The position numbers and the translations under genes were made by a program. A stretch of DNA of 64,000 bases, taken from Anaerolineae bacterium. GTDB taxonomy: Bacteria > Chloroflexota > Anaerolineae > Aggregatilineales > Aggregatilineaceae. The notes beneath the pieces were generated by a model. That model was not told the DNA's origin, made no database searches, and saw only the letters and a program-made list of their open reading frames with translations. The stretch is from NCBI GenBank assembly GCA_018432315.1, contig JAHDLB010000026.1, positions 31,975-95,974 of the forward strand, read 5' to 3'. Of this stretch, positions 7,470 through 16,179 are shown piece by piece. Position 1 is the stretch's first letter. Every line of letters starts with the position of its first letter.

Positions 7470-8534
7470 TCACACCGCGCGGATCATCACGACCCGCCCC
7501 GCCGGGTCCAGCCCGGCGCGGGTTTCGTGCGCGACGATGGCCCGCAGGCCGGGCGTCCACGCAGATGGCGACAGGACCTCGAACCCGAGCCGCCGGTAGA
7601 ACGGCGCGTTCCAGGGGATGTCGCGCTCGGTGGTGAGCGTGACTGCGGGCAGGCCCGCGGCAGCGGCCCACGCGCACACCCGCTCGACCAGTGCCCGGCC
7701 CAGGCCGCGCCGCCCGTGGTCGGGATGCACGTCGATCTCGTCCAGGTGGGCGCGCCCGTCCACGATCGACGACACCGCGAACCCCACCGGGCGATCATCG
7801 GCGTCCGCTGCCACCCACAGCCGCCCCGCAGCCAGCGCCGCGCGCAGCGTCTCCGGCGGCGTCGCGCCGGCGAGCAGGTCTTCGTCCCACCCCCAGGCGG
7901 CGAACAACTGGCTGGCGGCGCGCTCGATGCCGGGCAGCGCGGCGATGTCGTCCGCGCGCGCCGGGCGAACGGTGTAACCGGCTTCCATGTGATCGCCTCC
8001 TTGCCGTTGCTCGTCCAGCGCCCGGCGCATCACGATGACGGCGTGTTCGCGCGCGCCGAAGCGTCTCGGTTCTGTGACGCGGACGGCGGCAAACCCCACG
8101 CGCTCCCAAAACCGCCGGGCGCCCGCGTTGGCCTCGACCACGCCCAGGCCCAGCGCCGTCGCGCCCTGCTGGCCTGCATACGCCTCGAACGCGCGATAGA
8201 GCCGCGCGCCCAGGCCGCGGCCTCGCCACGCGGGATCGAGCAGCATCAGCCCGATCCACCACACGCCGGGATCCGGGTAGTCGCGCATTCCTTCCAGCAC
8301 CGCGATCAGCGCGCCCGATGGATCGAGCAGGCCGATCACGAATTTAGCCTCCGGCGGGTGGCCCGGCGGCCCGTCGGCGAACAACTCGCGGGCGGCGTCC
8401 GGCCCAGGATCCTGGCCGTCAACCAGCCGCGCATAGTCCGCGCCCCGTTCGAGCAGCGCCTGGAGCGCCGCGCGATGGATTGCGCCATCCAGAGCAATGG
8501 CTTTCAGCGCGCCCACCCGGAATAATTCCACCAT
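7470..8534 (-). CDS. Tandem two-domain GNAT N-acetyltransferase
   Basis: 354 residues made of two GNAT folds in one chain. Domain 1 (about 1-170) has the acetyl-CoA loop LDPAWRGRGLGARLYRAFEAYA and NAGARRFWERVGF. Domain 2 (about 183-354) has VHPDHGRRGLGRALVERVCAWA and APFYRRLGFEV. A linker of about 12 residues (EQRQGGDHMEAGYT) joins them; an ATG inside it (residue 182) shows that the second half could once have been a separate gene. Start chosen: ATG 8534 with GAGGCGG upstream. Both CoA-binding Q/R-x-x-G-x-G/A loops are intact, so both halves may be active. Substrates are unknown. Confidence 0.85.
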   Translation of the reverse strand: MVELFRVGALKAIALDGAIHRAALQALLERGADYARLVDGQDPGPDAARELFADGPPGHPPEAKFVIGLLDPSGALIAVLEGMRDYPDPGVWWIGLMLLDPAWRGRGLGARLYRAFEAYAGQQGATALGLGVVEANAGARRFWERVGFAAVRVTEPRRFGAREHAVIVMRRALDEQRQGGDHMEAGYTVRPARADDIAALPGIERAASQLFAAWGWDEDLLAGATPPETLRAALAAGRLWVAADADDRPVGFAVSSIVDGRAHLDEIDVHPDHGRRGLGRALVERVCAWAAAAGLPAVTLTTERDIPWNAPFYRRLGFEVLSPSAWTPGLRAIVAHETRAGLDPAGRVVMIRAV

Positions 8535-8714
8535 GCACCGCCTCGTTGAATGATCAAATAGGGTGTGATTCCCAGCACTGTGATTCTGTTTGTATCGTCA
8601 AGCAAGCGACTCACTTTTTTTGAGCCGTACTGGATGATGCTCAAATACGCTTGTGTCGGCATTATACTCTGCATATAGTTAAGAGTACCTGCCAAAATTG
8701 ATGTAGGAAACCAC

Positions 8715-9569
8715 ATGAAAAGAGAAAATATCCCTACTTTTGACGCACTTATGAACCCCTTGATTCAAGCCCTAAAAAGCCTGGGGGGATCCGGAACAAT
8801 CGAAGAAATTGATGCTAAAGTTGCTGAGATCGCCGGGCTAACTGACGAACAGCTTCAAGTACTCCACGACCCGGAAAAAAGTGGGCAGACTGAGGTGGAA
8901 TATAGGCTTGCATGGACTCGAACCTACTTGAAGAAATACGGAGTTCTCGAAAACTCAAGTCGAGGAGTCTGGGCATTGACCTCAAAGGGATCTCAGCTTG
9001 AGAAAGTTAATCCGCAGACTGTCAAACGATTTGTCCGAGAGCAAGATAGACTCAAGCGCGATGTTCCTGGAGAAGGTGAAGATCTAGAAGATGATGTTGA
9101 ACCCAGTTGGCGGAATGAACTACTGGCCGCTCTTCAAGCAATGCCCCCAGACGCATTTGAACGGCTAACACAGCGCATCCTGCGCGAGTCCGGTTTTATA
9201 CAGGTTGAAGTCACGGGTCGGAGCGGGGATGGTGGCATAGACGGCAAAGGCATCATGCGCCTGGGCGGCCTGTTGAGCTTTCACGTTATCTTCCAGTGTA
9301 AACGATATAAGGACACCGTTTCGTCCAGTCAAGTACGCGATTTTCGCGGTGCGATGGTGGGAAGGGCCGACAAAGGGTTGCTGATCACAACGGGAAATTT
9401 CACAAGGGACGCGTTGCAGGAAGCAACTCGGGATGGAGCTCCGGCAATTGATCTCATCGATGGCGACAAACTGATCGATCTGTTACGCGATCTTGGGTTA
9501 GGTGTAAGTGTCAAAAAAGTTGAAGTAGAGCAGATCACGATTGACCATGATTGGTTTTTAGGCGTGTAA
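8715..9569 (+). CDS. Mrr-type restriction endonuclease
   Basis: 284 residues. N-terminal winged-helix domain (about 1-115, Mrr_N: IEEIDAKVAEIAGL, then WTRTYLKKYGVLENSSRGVWALTSKG) and a C-terminal PD-(D/E)xK nuclease domain. The catalytic motif is GDGGIDGKG (about residues 173-181) followed by FQCKRYK (about 194-200). The Mrr family cuts DNA with methylated bases, so no cognate methyltransferase is needed, and none is present. The gene and its 180-bp leader are clearly poorer in G+C than the neighbours, suggesting lateral transfer. The start ATG is preceded by TAGGAAACC. It may act as a single-gene defence or methylation-sensing enzyme. Confidence 0.88.
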   Translation: MKRENIPTFDALMNPLIQALKSLGGSGTIEEIDAKVAEIAGLTDEQLQVLHDPEKSGQTEVEYRLAWTRTYLKKYGVLENSSRGVWALTSKGSQLEKVNPQTVKRFVREQDRLKRDVPGEGEDLEDDVEPSWRNELLAALQAMPPDAFERLTQRILRESGFIQVEVTGRSGDGGIDGKGIMRLGGLLSFHVIFQCKRYKDTVSSSQVRDFRGAMVGRADKGLLITTGNFTRDALQEATRDGAPAIDLIDGDKLIDLLRDLGLGVSVKKVEVEQITIDHDWFLGV

Positions 9570-9602
9570 ATTCCGGGTCTTCTTGGCATAGGAAAAAACC
9601 GC

Positions 9603-10298
9603 GTGCCCCTCACCATTCACGACCTGCACCCCTGGGACCTATCCCCCGCCGACGCGATCCGGCTGCAGAGCGAGCTGGCGGCCCAGGTCGTCACCGACCA
9701 GCCGCTGCCCCTGGACGCGATCCGGCTGGTGGGCGGCGTGGATGTGAGCGTCAAAGACGGCACCAGCCGGGCGGCGGTCGTGATCTTGCGCTATCCCCAG
9801 CTCGACGTGATCGAAGCCGCGACCGCCGAGCGCCCGACCGCCTTCCCCTACATCCCCGGCCTGCTGTCGTTCCGCGAGGGCGCCGTGATCCTGGACGCCA
9901 TGCGCCGCCTGTCCACCGCGCCGGACGTGTTCATCTTCGACGGGCAGGGCATCGCCCACCCGCGCCGGATCGGAATCGCCAGCCACATCGGGCTGTTCCT
10001 CGACGTACCGACGGTGGGCTGCGCCAAAAAACGGCTGAGCGGCGCCCACACCGTCCCGCCCGCCGGCAAAGGGAGCTGGCTGCCGCTGGTCGACCGGGGC
10101 GACACGATCGGCGTCGTGCTGCGCACGCGGACGAACGTCAAGCCGGTGTACGTCTCGGTCGGGCACCGGGCCACGCTGGACACGGCGCGCGAGCTGGTCC
10201 TGCGCTGCACGACGCGCTACCGCCTGCCAGAGCCAACCCGCACCGCGCACAACACGGCGGGGACGCCCCCCGACGCGTCGCAACTGCCGCTGCTCTAG
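9603..10298 (+). CDS. nfi: Endonuclease V (deoxyinosine 3'-endonuclease)
   Basis: 231 residues starting at GTG 9603; no in-frame ATG exists before the conserved core. Family motifs are all present: GGVDVS with catalytic Asp47, YIPGLLSFRE (second acidic residue) and FDGQGIAHPRRIGIASH (third acidic residue). CAKKRLSG follows as in bacterial Nfi proteins. The enzyme nicks DNA one base 3' of deoxyinosine, initiating repair of deaminated adenine. Its stop codon overlaps the stop of the convergent FG-GAP gene by 4 bp, and no terminator is visible between them. Base composition returns to the genome norm here, so it is not part of the Mrr insertion. Confidence 0.93.
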   Translation: MPLTIHDLHPWDLSPADAIRLQSELAAQVVTDQPLPLDAIRLVGGVDVSVKDGTSRAAVVILRYPQLDVIEAATAERPTAFPYIPGLLSFREGAVILDAMRRLSTAPDVFIFDGQGIAHPRRIGIASHIGLFLDVPTVGCAKKRLSGAHTVPPAGKGSWLPLVDRGDTIGVVLRTRTNVKPVYVSVGHRATLDTARELVLRCTTRYRLPEPTRTAHNTAGTPPDASQLPLL

Positions 10299-11923
10299 TA
10301 CGCCGTGCAGATCACAACGCCCTGCTCCGCCGGACGGCAGCCGGGCGGTTCGCGGTAGGGCGCGGCGGTCACGGCGTGCGCGACGGCGTTGTTGGCCGGG
10401 TCGAGGTCCGGCTCCTGCGCGGTGACGCTCGCCGCCACCGTGAAGGCCGCCCCGGTCGTGCCCGGCCCCAGTACCGCCCTGATCGTCGCCGTGGCCTGGG
10501 CGCCGGGGTCCAGCGCGCCGAGGTCGCAGGCCACGCCCCCGCCCGACAGCGTGCAGCCGCTCCCCTGGCTGGCCGACGCGGACTCGAACGACAGCGCGGC
10601 GGGCAGCGTCACATCCAGATCGATCCCGGCGGCGTGGTCCGGCCCGGCATTCGTCACCGTGAAGACCAGATCGAGCCGCTGCCCCTCGACCGGCAGCGCG
10701 GGCACGTGCGCCGCCGCCAGCGCGAGATCGACGCCCGGCGTGACCCGGTAGGCGTACACGGCTCCCACGTCCGGCGCGCCGACCAACAGCCGCCCGTCCG
10801 CGAGCGCCACCGCCGCTTCAAACGCCGCCGATTCACCCGGCCCGGCCAGCCGGGCGCCGCTCGACCAGGCGCCCCCGCTGCGCGTGTAGAGGTAAGCCGT
10901 GCCCGCCGCGGTCCCGACCAACAGGCTGTCGCCATCGAGGGCCACGGCCCGCCCGAAGCGCCGCCCAAGCGCGTCCTGCCAGTCGCTGACTTCCGGCTGG
11001 AGCCGGGCCTGCTGCGCCCACGCCGCGCCATCCCACACGAACACATAAGCCGCGCCGGCGTCGGCACGCTCCGCCCCATCGACGAACTGCGAGTCGCCGG
11101 GCGAACCGGCCACGAGGGTATCGCCGTCCAGGGCCAGCGCCGCGCCGAAATTCAGCGCCCCGGCGTAACCGGGAACGACCGGTGACCGGAGGCTCCAGGC
11201 CGCCCCGCCGCCGGTGAACGCGGTGACGGCGCTGCCCGCCCAGTCTTCGCTAACGGCCAGCCGGTCCCCCGCCAGCGCTAGCGAGGAACCGAATTTGTCG
11301 CCCGTCGCCGGCGCGGGATTAGCAACGACCGCCGCTTCGGTCCACGCCGCGCCCGCACGCACGAAGATCGTGACCGCGCCGCAGTTGTCGTAGACGGAGC
11401 AATCTCGCCCCGGCGCGGCAACCGCTGCCGTATCGCCGTCCAGGGCAACGGCCCGCCCAAACGCGTCGAAAGCGTTGGGATCGCCGGCGGTCAGCGTGGC
11501 TTGCAGGCTCCAGGCCGCCCCGGCGCGCACGAACACGTAGGCCGCCCCGGCGTCGTTTTCCGCCACGTGATCGACCCCCGGCGCGCCCACCAGGATCGTA
11601 TCGCCGCTGATCGCGACGGCGCGCCCAAACGCGTCGCCATCCGCCGGCGAAGGGGCCACGATCTTGGCCTGTTCGATCCAGGCGCTGCCGTCCCACACCA
11701 GGACGTACGCCGCCCCGCCGGAAACGCCCGGCGCGCCGACGACTACGGTGTCGCCGTCGATTGCAATGGCCGCCCCAAACCCGGCAAGCGCTCCCGCGTC
11801 CGAGACGGTCACCAGGACGGGCGCCGTCACCAGCGGCGGCGCGGGCGGGCCGTCCTGAGCGAACGCCCCGCCGGCCATCCCCAACCCAACCAGTATCCCC
11901 AACAACAGACTGATCCGGCGCAC
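10295..11923 (-). CDS. Secreted FG-GAP repeat protein with C-terminal CARDB/DUF11-like domain
   Basis: 542 residues from a GTG at 11923 that has AAAGGGGG upstream and gives a clean signal peptide (about 1-24, ending in GGAFAQ). Residues of about 35-415 hold seven FG-GAP-like units recognisable by FGxAxALDGDT-x-x-V/A-G-A/S-P-G and Y-V/L-x-x-x-x-x-A/G-W, so a beta-propeller like integrin alpha heads. Residues of about 420-525 form an immunoglobulin-like domain (LVFTVTNAGPDHAAGIDLDVTLP) of the DUF11/CARDB type. It should be exported and either adhesive or carbohydrate-binding. It is divergent from the Ser/Thr kinase at 12121 and shares a 197-bp control region with it. Confidence 0.82.
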   Translation of the reverse strand: MRRISLLLGILVGLGMAGGAFAQDGPPAPPLVTAPVLVTVSDAGALAGFGAAIAIDGDTVVVGAPGVSGGAAYVLVWDGSAWIEQAKIVAPSPADGDAFGRAVAISGDTILVGAPGVDHVAENDAGAAYVFVRAGAAWSLQATLTAGDPNAFDAFGRAVALDGDTAAVAAPGRDCSVYDNCGAVTIFVRAGAAWTEAAVVANPAPATGDKFGSSLALAGDRLAVSEDWAGSAVTAFTGGGAAWSLRSPVVPGYAGALNFGAALALDGDTLVAGSPGDSQFVDGAERADAGAAYVFVWDGAAWAQQARLQPEVSDWQDALGRRFGRAVALDGDSLLVGTAAGTAYLYTRSGGAWSSGARLAGPGESAAFEAAVALADGRLLVGAPDVGAVYAYRVTPGVDLALAAAHVPALPVEGQRLDLVFTVTNAGPDHAAGIDLDVTLPAALSFESASASQGSGCTLSGGGVACDLGALDPGAQATATIRAVLGPGTTGAAFTVAASVTAQEPDLDPANNAVAHAVTAAPYREPPGCRPAEQGVVICTAY

Positions 11924-12120
11924 GTGTCCCCCTTTCGCGGCTGAACCTGTTTCCAGCATACTTGAAACCGGCGGCGAGGCGCAGCGCGTAGTTGTGAAAT
12001 TTTCCCGAAAAACCGGCGCGTGGCGCGGGCCGGATCGCCCGCCGCGCCGCTTCTGCGCCTTGCGCCGGGATGTGCGGTACAATAGCCGCCATCGACCGGA
12101 AACCGGTGAGTGACACCCTT

Positions 12121-13755
12121 ATGAACGATCTGTCCGGCTCGGCTCTGGGCCCGTACCAACTCAAAACGATCATCGGCAAAGGCGGCATGGCGACCGTCTA
12201 CCGCGCGTACCAGCCCAGCATGGATCGCGACGTCGCGATCAAGATTCTGGCGCCCGATCTCACCCACGATCCGGAGTTCATCGCGCGGTTCGAGCGCGAG
12301 GCGCAGATCATCGCCGGGCTGCAGCACCCGAACATCCTGACCGTGTACGACTTCGGGCGCGCGAACGGGCTGATGTACCTCGTCATGCGGCTGATGGAAG
12401 GCGGCAACCTGGCCCGCGAGCTGAAGCGCGGCGCGATGGGGCCGGAGCGGGCGCTCCGGCTGGCGCGGCAGATCGCCGCGGCGCTCGACCACGCCCACCG
12501 GCGGGGAATCGTCCACCGCGACCTGAAGCCGACCAACGTGCTGCTCGACGACCAGGACAACGCCTACCTGACCGACTTCGGCATCGCCAAGATGATCACC
12601 GGCACGCCCGCCGCCGGGCTGACCATGACCGGCACCGTGATGGGCACGCCGACCTACATGGCGCCCGAACAGTGGCGCTCGGAGCCGGTCGACGGGCGCA
12701 CCGACGTCTACGCGCTGGGCATCATCCTGTACCAGATGCTGGTCGGCCAGGTGCCGTTTCACGCCGAAACGCCGCACGGCCTGATGTACCAGCACCTGGA
12801 CGCCAAACCGCCCGCGCCGCGCTCCGTCCGGCCCGACCTGCCGCCGTCGCTGGAGCCGGTGCTGGGCAAAGCCCTGGCGAAACACCGGGACAACCGCTAC
12901 GCGTCCGCGTCCGACGTCGTGCGCGACCTGGAGCACGTCTTCCAGTCGCCGCAGCGCCTGCCCGAAGAGAGCCGCATCGACCTGCCGCCTGCCCGCCCGC
13001 CCCGCACGCTCGACGACGATCTGCACGACGAGATGGTCGAGGAAGAACTGCTGGCGATGGCCGGCGAAGACGAGGGCGCCGACCTGGAAGCCACGTTGCC
13101 GCCCACCGCGCCCCAACCGAGCTACGATCCGCCCCAGCCGACCATCCAATCGCCGGTGCGCGTCGCGCCGCCGCCCCCCTACCAGCCGCCGATCCAGGGG
13201 CCGCAGCCCGGCTCGACCCCGCCGCCGCAGTGGCCGGGCGGCGTCTACACCGGGCCCGTGTCGGAGTCGATCGAGCCGTACCGCGAACCGGCGCGGGGCG
13301 AGAACCCCGTCGGCGGCATCTGGATGGTCGCCGCCGTGGTGCTCAGCCTGATCGCCATCATCGCGATTGCCGTGCTGGGGATGGTGCTGCTCTCCGGCGA
13401 CGAGACGCCCGCCGAGCCGACCGCCCCGCCCACCCAGACCGACGTGCCCACGCCGACGACCGATCCGGCGCTGCGGCCCAACGTGTTCATCACCGCGCCC
13501 TACGACAACGCCGCCGTCGAGCTAGGCGGCGCGGTGCAGATCGAGTTCAGCGCCAGCGCCCAAGGGGGCGTGACGCGCGTCGAGCTGCGGCGCTTCGGGC
13601 AGGTGCTGGACGTCATCGAAGCGGGCAGCGTGCCGACGTTCCAGGGCTGGTTCACGTATTATCCCGACAGCACCGGCCCGCACACGTTGGAGATCGTCGC
13701 GCGCAGCGGCGACGTGGAGAGCCTGCCGGCGCACCTGACGATTCAGGTTCGCTGA
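12121..13755 (+). CDS. Transmembrane Ser/Thr protein kinase (PknB-like, no PASTA)
   Basis: 544 residues from ATG 12121. The kinase domain (about 12-275) is complete: Gly loop GKGGMATVY (19-27), K41 in AIKIL, HRDLKPTNVLL, DFGIAKM and APEQW. An acidic and Pro-rich linker (about 290-395) leads to one membrane helix (about 400-424), then a Thr/Pro linker and an exported C-terminal Ig-like domain of about 90 residues (VFITAPYDNAAVELGGAVQIEF), not PASTA. So the sensor side faces outward and the kinase faces the cytoplasm. A TACAAT -10-like hexamer lies at 12078. The divergent secreted FG-GAP protein is a possible partner, by position only. Confidence 0.92.
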   Translation: MNDLSGSALGPYQLKTIIGKGGMATVYRAYQPSMDRDVAIKILAPDLTHDPEFIARFEREAQIIAGLQHPNILTVYDFGRANGLMYLVMRLMEGGNLARELKRGAMGPERALRLARQIAAALDHAHRRGIVHRDLKPTNVLLDDQDNAYLTDFGIAKMITGTPAAGLTMTGTVMGTPTYMAPEQWRSEPVDGRTDVYALGIILYQMLVGQVPFHAETPHGLMYQHLDAKPPAPRSVRPDLPPSLEPVLGKALAKHRDNRYASASDVVRDLEHVFQSPQRLPEESRIDLPPARPPRTLDDDLHDEMVEEELLAMAGEDEGADLEATLPPTAPQPSYDPPQPTIQSPVRVAPPPPYQPPIQGPQPGSTPPPQWPGGVYTGPVSESIEPYREPARGENPVGGIWMVAAVVLSLIAIIAIAVLGMVLLSGDETPAEPTAPPTQTDVPTPTTDPALRPNVFITAPYDNAAVELGGAVQIEFSASAQGGVTRVELRRFGQVLDVIEAGSVPTFQGWFTYYPDSTGPHTLEIVARSGDVESLPAHLTIQVR

Positions 13756-13756
13756 G

Positions 13757-14896
13757 TCAGGAGAGGCCCAGCGCCGAGAGGGCGAGGATGCCGGCCACGC
13801 TGAGCGCGCCAACGGCTAGCGAGGCCGCGAGACCGGCATAGAACGGCTTGAGGCCCAGGCCGCGAAGCTGCTGGAAGCTGGTCCCCAGCCCGACGCCCGC
13901 CATCGCCATCGCCAGGAAGTTCTCGGCCCAGGTCTGGACCGCGCCCGTCAGCGACTCCCAGCTCGCGGCGTCGAGCGCGCCGAATGCCGCCCCGGCGTCG
14001 AGCGTGGCGTCGCCCACGCTGCGCACCACCGCCAGCAGGATGAAGCCCAGGATGAACGTGGGAAACAGGCTGAGGAAGCGCAGCTTGCGGCGCGACTCGG
14101 CGTCGCGCGCGGCCTGCGTTCGCCGCTGGTACACATACGCCATCAGCGGGATGACCAGCGCCATCAACACGTTACGGACCAGTTTGGTCACGGTCGCTAC
14201 GTCGAGCGCCTTGTCCGCGTCGTACATCTCGGCATAGATCAGGCCGCCGCCCGCGACCTGGGCCGTTTCGTGAATCGACGTGCCCAGGAACAACCCGGCG
14301 TGAGTGAGGTTGTCCGCAAACAGGCCGTGACTCACCAGCGGGTAGACCAGCATCGCCAGGATGCCGAACACGGTGATGTTCGCCACGGCATAGGTCAGCT
14401 CTTCCTCTCTGGCCTCGATGGCCGGGCCGGTGGCGACGATGGCCGTCGCGCCGCAAATGCTCGTCCCGACGGCGATGAGTGTGCTCAGCCGGTCCGAGAG
14501 CCGCAGCCGCCGCCCCAGCCAGCCCGTCACGAGCATGGCCCCGGCGATGCACAGCACGATCAGCGGCACGCCCAACGCCCCCAGCCGCAGCACATCCCCC
14601 AGGCTCAAGCGGATCCCCAGCAGGATGATCCCCAGGCGCAGCACCGCTTTCAGGCTGAGCGCGATGCCCGACTGGAACCACTCCGGCAGCGTCACGCTGT
14701 TCCGGATCGCCAGCCCGATCACGATCGCCATCATGATCCCGGAGATCGGGCTTTTGTCGAAACCGAGCAGGTCGCGGCCAATCCACGCGCTGGACGACAG
14801 GCCCAGCCAGGCCACACACGCGGTGAGGGCCAGGCCCGGCGCAGCGCGGAGGATGGCGCGGCGGGGCAAGGAGGGGCGCGGAATAGCGGCGCGCAT
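13757..14896 (-). CDS. YeiH/UPF0324 family putative sulfate exporter
   Basis: 379 residues with about ten to eleven membrane helices. Family signatures of Cons_hypoth698 (PF03601) are clear: GIMMAIVIGLAIRNSV, LRLGIILLGIRLSLGDVLRLG, LIAVGTSICGATAIVATGPAI and FLGTSIHETAQVAGGG. Members are annotated as putative sulfate or sulfite exporters; the substrate is not proven. ATG 14896 follows AAAGGATTC. The gene ends 1 bp from the convergent kinase stop with no terminator visible. An AT-rich inverted repeat in its promoter region (14919-14945) may bind a LysR-type regulator, although none is encoded next to it. Confidence 0.88.
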   Translation of the reverse strand: MRAAIPRPSLPRRAILRAAPGLALTACVAWLGLSSSAWIGRDLLGFDKSPISGIMMAIVIGLAIRNSVTLPEWFQSGIALSLKAVLRLGIILLGIRLSLGDVLRLGALGVPLIVLCIAGAMLVTGWLGRRLRLSDRLSTLIAVGTSICGATAIVATGPAIEAREEELTYAVANITVFGILAMLVYPLVSHGLFADNLTHAGLFLGTSIHETAQVAGGGLIYAEMYDADKALDVATVTKLVRNVLMALVIPLMAYVYQRRTQAARDAESRRKLRFLSLFPTFILGFILLAVVRSVGDATLDAGAAFGALDAASWESLTGAVQTWAENFLAMAMAGVGLGTSFQQLRGLGLKPFYAGLAASLAVGALSVAGILALSALGLS

Positions 14897-14918
14897 GGGG
14901 CGAATCCTTTCGACACCG

Positions 14919-14945
14919 ATTAATTTTTCAAGTTAACGAATTAAT
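14919..14945. promoter_or_regulatory. AT-rich inverted repeat upstream of the YeiH-type gene
   Basis: ATTAATT (14919-14925) and AATTAAT (14939-14945) are perfect 7-bp inverted arms, with the GTTAAC palindrome between them. It sits 23 bp before the gene start, in the only AT-rich part of this region. Candidate operator or promoter region. Confidence 0.45.
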
Positions 14946-15050
14946 TGTATATCAGGATCGCCCACCCTATCAACCATTTGATGCGCCCGCCGCAAATTTC
15001 GTGTATCCTACCCGCGCACAAGGCGGCCTTTTATTGCTGGAGCACACACC

Positions 15051-15629
15051 ATGACCGATCCCATCGACCCGATCCTGCTCGATTTCCCCGACCAGTTCGA
15101 AACGGAGCGGCTGGTCCTCCGCCCGCCGCGCCCCGGCGACGGCCCGCCGATGAACGAGGCGATCCGCGAATCGCTCGCCGAGCTGCGGCCCTGGATGCCC
15201 TGGGCCCAGGTGGCTCCCCGCGTCGAGGAATCGGAGGCGCTCGCCCGGCGCAAGGCGGCCCAGTGGCTGCTGCGCGAGGACCTGATGCTGGCGTTGTGGC
15301 GCCAAGCGGACGGGGTGTTCGTCGGGGGGAGCGGGCTGCACCGCATCGACTGGGGCGCGCGCTGCTTCGAGATCGGCTACTGGGTGCGCACCAGCCTGAG
15401 CGGCCAGGGTTACGTGACGGAAGCCGTGCGCGGGATCACGCAGTTTGCCTTCACGCACCTGGCCGCGCAGCGGATCGAGGTCCGGTGTGACGCGCTCAAT
15501 ATCCGCAGCGCCGCCGTGGCCGAGCGCGCCGGATTCGCGCTGGAGGCGCGCCTGCAGCGCCAGGCCCGCAGCACGAGCGGCGAATTGCGCGATACGCTGC
15601 TTTACGTGCGATTCAGTGAGACGCCGTGA
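15051..15629 (+). CDS. GNAT N-acetyltransferase, RimJ/RimL-like
   Basis: 192 residues covering one acetyltransferase_3 domain: FETERLVLRPPRPGDGPPMNEAI at the N-terminus, then FEIGYWVRTSLSGQGYVTEAVRGITQFAF with the CoA-binding loop and RCDALNIRSAAVAERAGFALEARL. These are hallmarks of the RimJ/RimL branch, which acetylates protein N-termini or small amines. ATG 15051 lies 7 bp after CTGGAGC. A GTATCCT hexamer upstream (about 15002) may be part of its promoter. The 3' end overlaps the convergent STAS-like gene by 17 bp. Confidence 0.87.
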   Translation: MTDPIDPILLDFPDQFETERLVLRPPRPGDGPPMNEAIRESLAELRPWMPWAQVAPRVEESEALARRKAAQWLLREDLMLALWRQADGVFVGGSGLHRIDWGARCFEIGYWVRTSLSGQGYVTEAVRGITQFAFTHLAAQRIEVRCDALNIRSAAVAERAGFALEARLQRQARSTSGELRDTLLYVRFSETP

Positions 15630-16020
15630 CCGGCGGGGCGGAGTTCAGCCGGGGATGGTTCTGGATGACGGCCAGCGCCTCGTCGAGCGTGTCGCGGAAG
15701 ACGAACTCGCGGGTGTCGTTGGTCAGTCCCAGGCTGATCGCCAGCGCGCGAAGGTACGAATTGGCCCCGATCACCACCACGACACAGAAGCGGGAATCGG
15801 TCATCAGCCGCATGTGCTGAAGCCGGGGAAACAGCGGCGCCCCGATCGTTTCCAGCGCGTCGAAATCGGCCACCACACCCAGGCAGCGGTCGCCGGGCAG
15901 GTCCGCGCAGATCGTGTCTTCGCTGGCGTGCAGGGTGTCGAAATCTTCAGGCGTGACGTGTCCGGCGAAGCGGTAGTACAGACAGGTTTCGGACTTCAGG
16001 GATTCAACGGCAATCGGCAC
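15613..16020 (-). CDS. STAS/SpoIIAA-like small protein
   Basis: 135 residues from GTG 16020. This start has AGGAGG 11 bp upstream and lies downstream of a TATAAT -10 box at 16094-16099. The longer in-frame ATG at 16095 overlaps that box and has no ribosome-binding site, so I reject it. The chain reads like a SpoIIAA-like STAS fold: TCLYYRFAGHVTPEDFDTL, CLGVVADFDALETIGAPLF, CVVVVIGANSYLRALAISLG and VFRDTLDEALAVI. There is no conserved Ser to suggest a phosphorylatable anti-sigma antagonist. Function unknown. Confidence 0.65.
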   Translation of the reverse strand: MPIAVESLKSETCLYYRFAGHVTPEDFDTLHASEDTICADLPGDRCLGVVADFDALETIGAPLFPRLQHMRLMTDSRFCVVVVIGANSYLRALAISLGLTNDTREFVFRDTLDEALAVIQNHPRLNSAPPVTASH

Positions 16021-16093
16021 AGCGTTCGAGACCTCCTGCTTCAACAATACTTCGCCCGGCAGGTGCGCGCGCCGGGTTGCGTCGTGTAACTTC

Positions 16094-16099
16094 ATTATA
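16094..16099 (-). promoter_or_regulatory. -10 box of the STAS-like gene
   Basis: TATAAT on the minus strand, 74 bp before GTG 16020. The -35 region is weak (TTACAC 15 bp upstream). It supports the downstream start of the gene. Confidence 0.45.
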
Positions 16100-16179
16100 G
16101 GGGAAACATACCGCGTGTAACGGGCTCGTGACAACAATTCATGGGAAATTCAGAGGGCAACCGCCGGGTAGCGCGCGCC

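Noticed and set aside
8504..8716. Short minus-strand open frame upstream of mrr
   Set aside because: Covers the mrr promoter region and the start of the GNAT gene; no ribosome-binding site and no similarity I can recognise.
16020..16137. Longer N-terminus for the STAS-like protein
   Set aside because: The ATG at 16095 overlaps a TATAAT box and lacks a ribosome-binding site; GTG 16020 has AGGAGG.
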